Below, in pieces: positions 58,359 through 64,000 of a stretch of DNA of 64,000 nt. The notes under the pieces are model-generated. The model ran no database searches and was not told where the DNA came from. It saw only the letters and a list, made by a program, of their open reading frames with translations. The position numbers and the translations under genes are program-made. The stretch lies in assembly GCA_030762935.1 (NCBI GenBank), contig CM060895.1, positions 27,952,501 to 28,016,500 on the forward strand. Direction: 5' to 3'. Position 1 is the first letter of the stretch. The number at the start of each line of letters is the position of its first letter. This DNA is from Hymenopus coronatus (taxonomy: Eukaryota > Arthropoda > Insecta > Mantodea > Hymenopodidae).

Positions 58359-59136
58359 ATTTTAACTTTCTCTATTTTTTTATTTCCTGTATAAAAAAGG
58401 TAAAAAAAAAATAAAAAAAATTAGAAAAAGATCTGTGTGTGCTCATGTGTCTTTGAACATGATAACTCAAAAAGCCAGTAAAATGCCAAATTTGGTATTT
58501 GAGTTTGATATCTTCCAAGTATGTAACACAAAGATTTTGAGAAAAATCCACCCACTCCAAAATACCTTTAGATGGAAATAATTTAAATAATTGTTATTTT
58601 CTCAAAAATGGCTCCTATAATTTTGATTAACATGCTGTATATTAAAGATATTTACATGACAAATAAAATGTGTATCTTGAGTTTTCTGGGCATAGCCTCA
58701 GCCTCTGAAGACCTCTTTATTTGGATGAATTTTACTGAATTTTTCATAACTGTTAAACCATAAGAGACAGACAAAAACTTACTGTAGAAAAAATGTAGAT
58801 TTTGTTAAAACATACAATTTATGTCACTTTTTTTTGTGGAGTTGGCAAAAATTGAAATATTCCTTGTTATTGGTTTCAGTTTTAAAAGTCTTTAGCTTTT
58901 TTCATACAGGAATTTGTAGCTTCTGGAATTGGGTTTCAACCTATTGGCAACCAGCTCTTAAAAATCACTTTAGCCTAGTGCATTCCCTTATTTCCCTTGT
59001 ACTTACAAAAAAGAAGTAATAAGACCATTTCTGCTAATGGTTATCTCGGTTAGCATGAAGTAGAAGAATCACCTTTTTAACAATAATTTGTTATAGATCT
59101 AGTGAAAGTCATGTGAATGCAACACAGATTTTTTTC
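58359..59136 (+). repeat. Family R repeat, copy with deleted 5' segment
   Basis: Begins TTTTAACTTTCTCTATTTTT, but the palindrome and the following ~80 bases are replaced by an A-rich run. From GAAAAAGATCTGTGTGTGCT onwards it follows the family to GTCATGTGAATGCAACACAG. First of three same-strand copies in a row. Confidence 0.88.
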
Positions 59137-59318
59137 AGTAGTTACATTCCAATTATATTGATTATAGGTACTCTTTAATGCTTCTCTTTGTTGTATACAT
59201 TTTTTTTTTCTTTAGGTAATTATTATGTTTTCTATCAGATGTATATTATTTAATGCTCTCCTAAATGCAGTTCTGTAATAAACATCCATTTCTTACATTA
59301 TAAATATGCATATGACTA

Positions 59319-60212
59319 TTACTTTCTCTACACGTACTATGTACATAGTGTGTAGTGAAGGGATTGCATTGCACCCAAAAATTTGATACAGAGATTTAAC
59401 CGAAAATCTATGTTTTGAGACCTCCTGAATCCAAAAAGAAAACTTTTTACAAGGTGTGAGTGTGCGCGTGAGTGTGTGTGTGGGTGACATAGCTAAAAAA
59501 CTAAGACCATTAAAGACCAAACTGGTATTTAAATTATTATCTTCCAAGGATGCAACACAAGGATTTTCAAGAAAATCCCCCACCCCTAATCATGCTTTAC
59601 ATGGAACAAATTTTGAAAATGTTGTTTTTCTCAAAAATGGCTTTAACAATTTTGATTAAAATAACATATATTAAGTTATTCATAACACAAATGAATCTAT
59701 ATTTGGAATTTTCTGGGAATAGCCTCTGAAGAGCACTTTATTGTGGCATGTTTTTGCAGAATTTTGCATAGGTAACAGTTAAACCGTAAGAGATAGACCA
59801 AAACTTACTGCACAAAAAATGTATATATCTCATTAAAGCACACAATTTATGTCATGTGCAGTTTTGTTGTAGAGTTGACTGTTTCCAAGATATTCCTTGT
59901 TATTGGTTTCAATTTTAAAATACTTATACTTTTCTCAGACAGGAATTGTCCATCTTTCTTTTGTTCTACTCCTGACCAAGCAAAGAAGCCAACTTCAATG
60001 ACAATAGCATAACAATACCTAGCTGTTAAAACATTTGACTATAGCTTTAGTGTAGCGTAGTTCCCTTCTCCTCATAAGGAACTAAATAATAAGTACATTC
60101 TGCTAATGATTATCTCGATTAGCATGGTAGAAAGAAGAATAATCTTTTGTAAGAAGTCTGTCTGTAGAATAGTTAGAGAAAGTCATGTGAATGTAACAAA
60201 TCAGATATTTTT
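59319..60212 (+). repeat. Family R repeat, full-length copy
   Basis: From TTACTTTCTCTACACGTACT and ATGTACATAGTGTGTAG to GTCATGTGAATGTAACAAAT CAGA. Carries the variant CTCCTGACCAAGCAAAGAAG also seen in the 43855 fragment and, inverted, at 53860. Confidence 0.9.
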
Positions 60213-61016
60213 TTTTAGCTGCTTTTCATACTTGATACTTTGTAATATGTATATAGGTACATAGAACAGTTAGTATTCTGCACTTCTTGTATCTTTTCTT
60301 TCCAATTTGCATTTATTCTAATGGCCTTTTTTACTTTCTGTACATGTACCATATACATAGAGTAGAGAAATATTGTATTCCACCCAAAAATTTGAAACCA
60401 AGATTTCATCAGAAATACATATTTTGAGTCCCCCTGAATACAAAAAAAAATTTTTTTGGAAAAAGTTCTGGTGTGTGCCTGTGTGTGTATCTGTGGACAG
60501 CATAGCTCAAAAACGAAAAGATCGTTCAATACCAAACTTGGTATTTAGGTTTGATATCTTCCAAGGATGCGACATGAAAATATTCAAGTAAATCCCCCAC
60601 CCACAACGACCCTTTAATGGAAAAAATGTTGAAAATTTTGATTTTCTCAAAAATTATTCTAACGATTCTGATTAAAATCTCTGATATTTAAGATTTTTAC
60701 ATGCCAAATAAAATGTATAGCCTCTAAAGACCTCTTTATTCTGGATGATTTTTATTGAATTTTGCATAACTGGTTAACTGTAAGAGATAGACAAAAACTT
60801 ACCACACAGAAAATGTAGATCAGGATAAAACACACAATTATGGCATATACATTTTTTTTATTGTGTGACCATTTTTTAGATACTCCTTGTTTTTGGTTTC
60901 AGCTTTAAAAAATTTTTAATTTTCTCATACAGGAATTTGTAAACTCCCGTCCATACAAACAAAGGAACTTCAGTCATATAGCAATCAGCTTTTGACTATC
61001 CCTTTAACCTATGGTA

Positions 61017-63881
61017 GGGTAGACCGGGGGAATACTGACACCTTAACACATTTTTATTTTTGTGTTTTTTGCCATGATAGTTACGTTCTGCATATTAGAA
61101 CACAAAATAATTTGGAATATAGCTTATGCATTGCGTATATAATGCTGATGTATTACTATAAGTTAAGTGTGTTTCACACGTTTATTGTCATTGCTACTAT
61201 GTGTCGGTATTGCCCCGCATACATGGGCAACACCGACACCCTTGCCGGGCAATACTGACATTGCCTGAAAATTGAGAAATGAGCTGTTTAGAGTTGAACA
61301 TAAAATTTGTTTTATTAACACATCAACTAATGCATTATACAAAGAATAGGAACAATATGAATAACTGAGCTGATTTTTGGTTTAAAATGTAAACATCTCA
61401 AATTCTCAAAGAGGAAAAACCTAATAACTCATACAACAAAAGTCACATGTATAATTCTTAGCAGTATCAGATCCACTACATTCAGCATGGGCCCACCTGC
61501 CACAAACCACAGCTCTGTTGCACCAAACTCACCACCAACTAAGCACACCTCTGAATCTTTTGCTAACGGATCAACATTGTCATCTGAATCGCTATCGTCA
61601 CATAACTCAGCTTCATCTACATCTTCTTCAGAAGTTTCTTCAAAAGATATTTGTCTGCGGCATGTTTTTTTTAGTTTCTTAGGTTTTAAAGTCACATTTT
61701 TTTCACCCCTGTTGGTTTATTCGTTTTTTCCAATCTCGACCTTTTTGGAGTTCTTTTCTTTTTTAATTCTCTTAAGTTTGCTTGATGAGGCTATCTTTGG
61801 GTTTTCTAATAGCTTCTCTAGTCTCAACTTCGCTTTTGCATCTTTTTGCGTCTTTTTCTTCTTTGTTTCTTCCAGTGCAGCTTTCATAGGAGTAGCAGTC
61901 AAAATTACTGAGTGTTGTTTTTTGTTACCATTTAATTTGTGTTGACTTTGCTTTTCTGTTGATTGCAGAGGGGGTATAGATTGAAGTTTTTCTTTAAACT
62001 TTTCAGCGTTTGGACCACTTTCATCTGTGATTGTTGGCTTACAGTTTCCAGAGTTGAGACTTTTCTCAGTAGTTTCTTTAGAAGTGACATGTGCAGAAGG
62101 CTGTGAGGTTTCAACATTTAGGCCTACAGACTCCCGAATGTCAGCATTACTACTAATGTCACCAATTTCGTCAGTTATAATTTCCTGATCGATGATGATT
62201 GGAGGCTGAATCTGCCCTTCAGAAATAAAATCTTCTTTAGAAAATTATCAGGGTTTAGTGGAAGAATTCCTGCTTTTCTGAACCCGGAAACTCCTTTCTC
62301 CATTGTAGCTACTTTCATGTAAGCTACATTAAAATTTGACGCTATATCATAGACGGTTATCCTTTGGAACTGGTTAGCCTTTAAAAGCCTATCCCACTCT
62401 GTGTTAAATGCCTTCTTAAGAGGTCCATAAAAAGCCAGATCCAGCGGTTGCAGCCTATGTGATGTGTGTGGTGGTATGGGAATGATATGTATGTGATTGG
62501 CTCTACAGAACTCGTAACTGTCTAAGGTGATATGGCTGCCAAGATTGTCCATAATCAACAACATTGGGTCCTCCTCGGTAGGTTTAGTATTGTTCTTAAA
62601 ATGTTTCAGCCAATCCTTCATTGGACCAAACTTTGTGGGAACACTTATAGACTGCACCAGCTGGTCCACCTCTTTCTAATAGAGGAGACATTCTCTTTCT
62701 TGGATAAATGAAACTTGGTGGAAGTATGTTCCAGAAGAACTAAAAGCACACACTACAGTAATATTTCTCCCTCTTTCCCAACTTGTTACTGAGCCCACCT
62801 GTTTTTGACCTTTTTCAGCTAGTATTTTGCCCGGCTTTTGCACGGTTGATATACCTGCTTCATCCATGTTAAACACTCTTGTAGCCAGAAAGGTGTGTTT
62901 TTCATATACCTCTATCAAGTTGGAATAAAATAAATCTACTTCTGATTTACTGAGCCCAATAACTCTATTCACATTTGTTGCTGAGGGCTGCCTTAAGCTG
63001 ATGGTAGGATTTCTTTTCTTGAATCCTGCAATCCAATCCTCTAAGGTATTCCTTTTTCTTTATAAAAACCATGTTTTAATTGTAGCTGCTCTGCGAGATC
63101 ATAAGCAAGTCGACGTAGCTCAATCAAAGTGATGCCATAGAACATGCTGGCTAATTGTTTAACATGATTAGCCAATACAGCTTCTTGGTTGGTTGTGAAC
63201 ACAGATCTTCTCCCTAAGGCTGGTTTTTTAGCAGAATTGGATTTTACACGGTCATGAAGGATGATTCTTGGGATATTTAATTCAGCTGCTACACTTTTTA
63301 CAGATCTACCACTTTGCACTAACTCAATTGCTTTTTTAAGGGTTTCCTGGCTCCATTTACCCCTCTCCATTGTCCTCTTTCTCGATCTAACCATCTGAAA
63401 GGTGATAAAAGCCAACCTTTAGACTTTGGGAAACCGATTTGGAAATAAAAACGGGTTGGGGTAATACCGACACCCTGTCGATATTTCCCCGTAATGAAAT
63501 GTCGGTATTACCCCGGAAAGACAATATGGCGAAAACAAAAATCTGGCGGGTAAATAATACGTTAAGCTCTAACAATATATATACTAAAACGTTTGCAATT
63601 ATGTGTAGTTTGTGATGATTTATTATTTATACACATAAACAAAGTGGTTAAAAGCTTACCTCTCTTTATCTGTAATCCTAAATTTACTTCAAAGTTAGTA
63701 GAAATTAACTTTTTTACACCAGTGAAAACTGATGTGCTTCAAGAATAGCAATGCAGTGTGCACTAATTGTTGCGTTGTCCGCAACGTAGCAGCACTATCC
63801 AACTGTGACTAGAGTTGAAAACACGACTATAACAAAGGGTGTCGGTATCGTCCAGGGTGTCGATTTTCCCCCGGTCTCCCC
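61017..63881 (-). mobile_element. Tigger/pogo-like DNA transposon, 2,865 bp, near-complete
   Basis: Terminal repeats GGGTAGACCGGGGGAATACT (61017) and the complement of the right end (GGGGAGACCGGGGGAAAATC) agree at about 22 of 26 bases. The target TA is duplicated (61015-61016 and 63882-63883). Minus-strand transposase runs from 63415 to about 61430. Subterminal regions carry many copies of a GGGGTAATACCGACACC-like motif in both orientations. It inserted into a family R copy, and its frames are only lightly damaged, so it is among the youngest insertions in the window. Confidence 0.95.
61429..63415 (-). pseudogene. Tigger/pogo-like transposase, lightly damaged
   Basis: N-terminus (63415 to 63041): MVRSRKRTMERGKWSQETLK and AIELVQSGRSVKSVAAELNI form a psq-type HTH, followed by a CENP-B-like second HTH (NQEAVLANHVKQLASMFYGI). 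After a frameshift near 63050: [20 protein letters not shown] (first Asp), a stop at about 62673, then [20 protein letters not shown] (second Asp) and [20 protein letters not shown] (third Asp), ending [14 protein letters not shown]. This is the DDE_1 order of Tigger/jerky-like enzymes, all three acids kept. A charged C-terminal region (62117 to 61429) with KKKTQKDAKAKLRLEK and EETSEEDVDEAEL ends in a degenerate Cys-rich segment (ELWFVAGG). It needs one frame correction and loss of one stop at minimum, plus one more shift in the tail. Confidence 0.9.
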
Positions 63882-64000
63882 TACTCCCCTATTTTACTTC
63901 TACTTACAAAGAAGCAAGTAATAACACTATTTCTGCTAATGTTTCTCAATTAGCATGAAGTAAATAAAAGAATATGCTATTTAACAATAATTTGTTGCAG

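Larger units (their letters stand above)
60327..64000 (+). repeat. Family R repeat split by a Tigger-like transposon; runs past the window end
   Basis: 60327-61016 and 63882-64000 are one copy interrupted after CCTTTAACCTATGGTA. Intact copies read CTATGGTACTCCC across this point (55713). The last bases (ACAATAATTTGTTGCAG) stop about 45 bases before the expected 3' end. Confidence 0.92.

Noticed and set aside
61487..61945. 152-codon Ser-rich frame on the + strand
   Set aside because: Antisense shadow of the charged C-terminal part of the Tigger-like transposase.

Overview
The window is eukaryotic nuclear DNA, AT-rich and full of transposons, with GT-AG introns of 0.14-12 kb. Its one host gene and its mobile elements (mariner, Tc1, pogo/Tigger and several non-LTR retrotransposon lineages) fit a large insect genome. 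A hemipteran or another hemimetabolous insect is plausible, but the sequence alone does not settle it. No rRNA, functional tRNA, CRISPR array or bacterial operon was seen.

Host gene: nine internal exons on the + strand (10612-57701) encode 620 codons of a type I fatty acid synthase. They join in one continuous reading frame. They run from the active-site loop of the malonyl/acetyl transferase (MAT) domain, through the dehydratase (DH) domain, to the start of the region after it. The first and last exons lie outside the window. The MAT domain carries two unusual substitutions: GYSLGE instead of GHSLGE, and Cys where the malonate-binding Arg normally sits.

Layout: 1-10.6 kb is intron or upstream DNA with a SINE, a mariner containing a second SINE, two LINE 3' fragments and another mariner-like relic. 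10.6-22 kb holds exons 1-4 with two mariners and a Tc1 element. The 12-kb intron 4 (22-34 kb) holds a near full-length LINE with PHD finger, endonuclease and RT, a Tc1 fragment, SINEs, a LINE ORF1 fragment, a pogo-like element inside an (AAC/AAT)n tract, and a long foldback. 34-38.6 kb holds exons 5-7 and another mariner. Intron 7 (38.6-49.8 kb) holds a LINE with an RNase H domain and probable tandem 5' UTR monomers. From 44 kb to the end the introns are dominated by one roughly 0.9-kb non-coding repeat family, here called family R, with a palindromic 5' end and a hairpin 3' end. Copies of R were hit by a 5'-truncated LINE, a mariner and a 2.9-kb Tigger-like transposon; the uninterrupted copies give the empty sites.

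Every transposase or RT read here has stops, frameshifts or deletions, so none looks autonomous. The most interesting items are the MAT substitutions, the structure and rearrangements of family R, and the nested insertions with readable target-site duplications.
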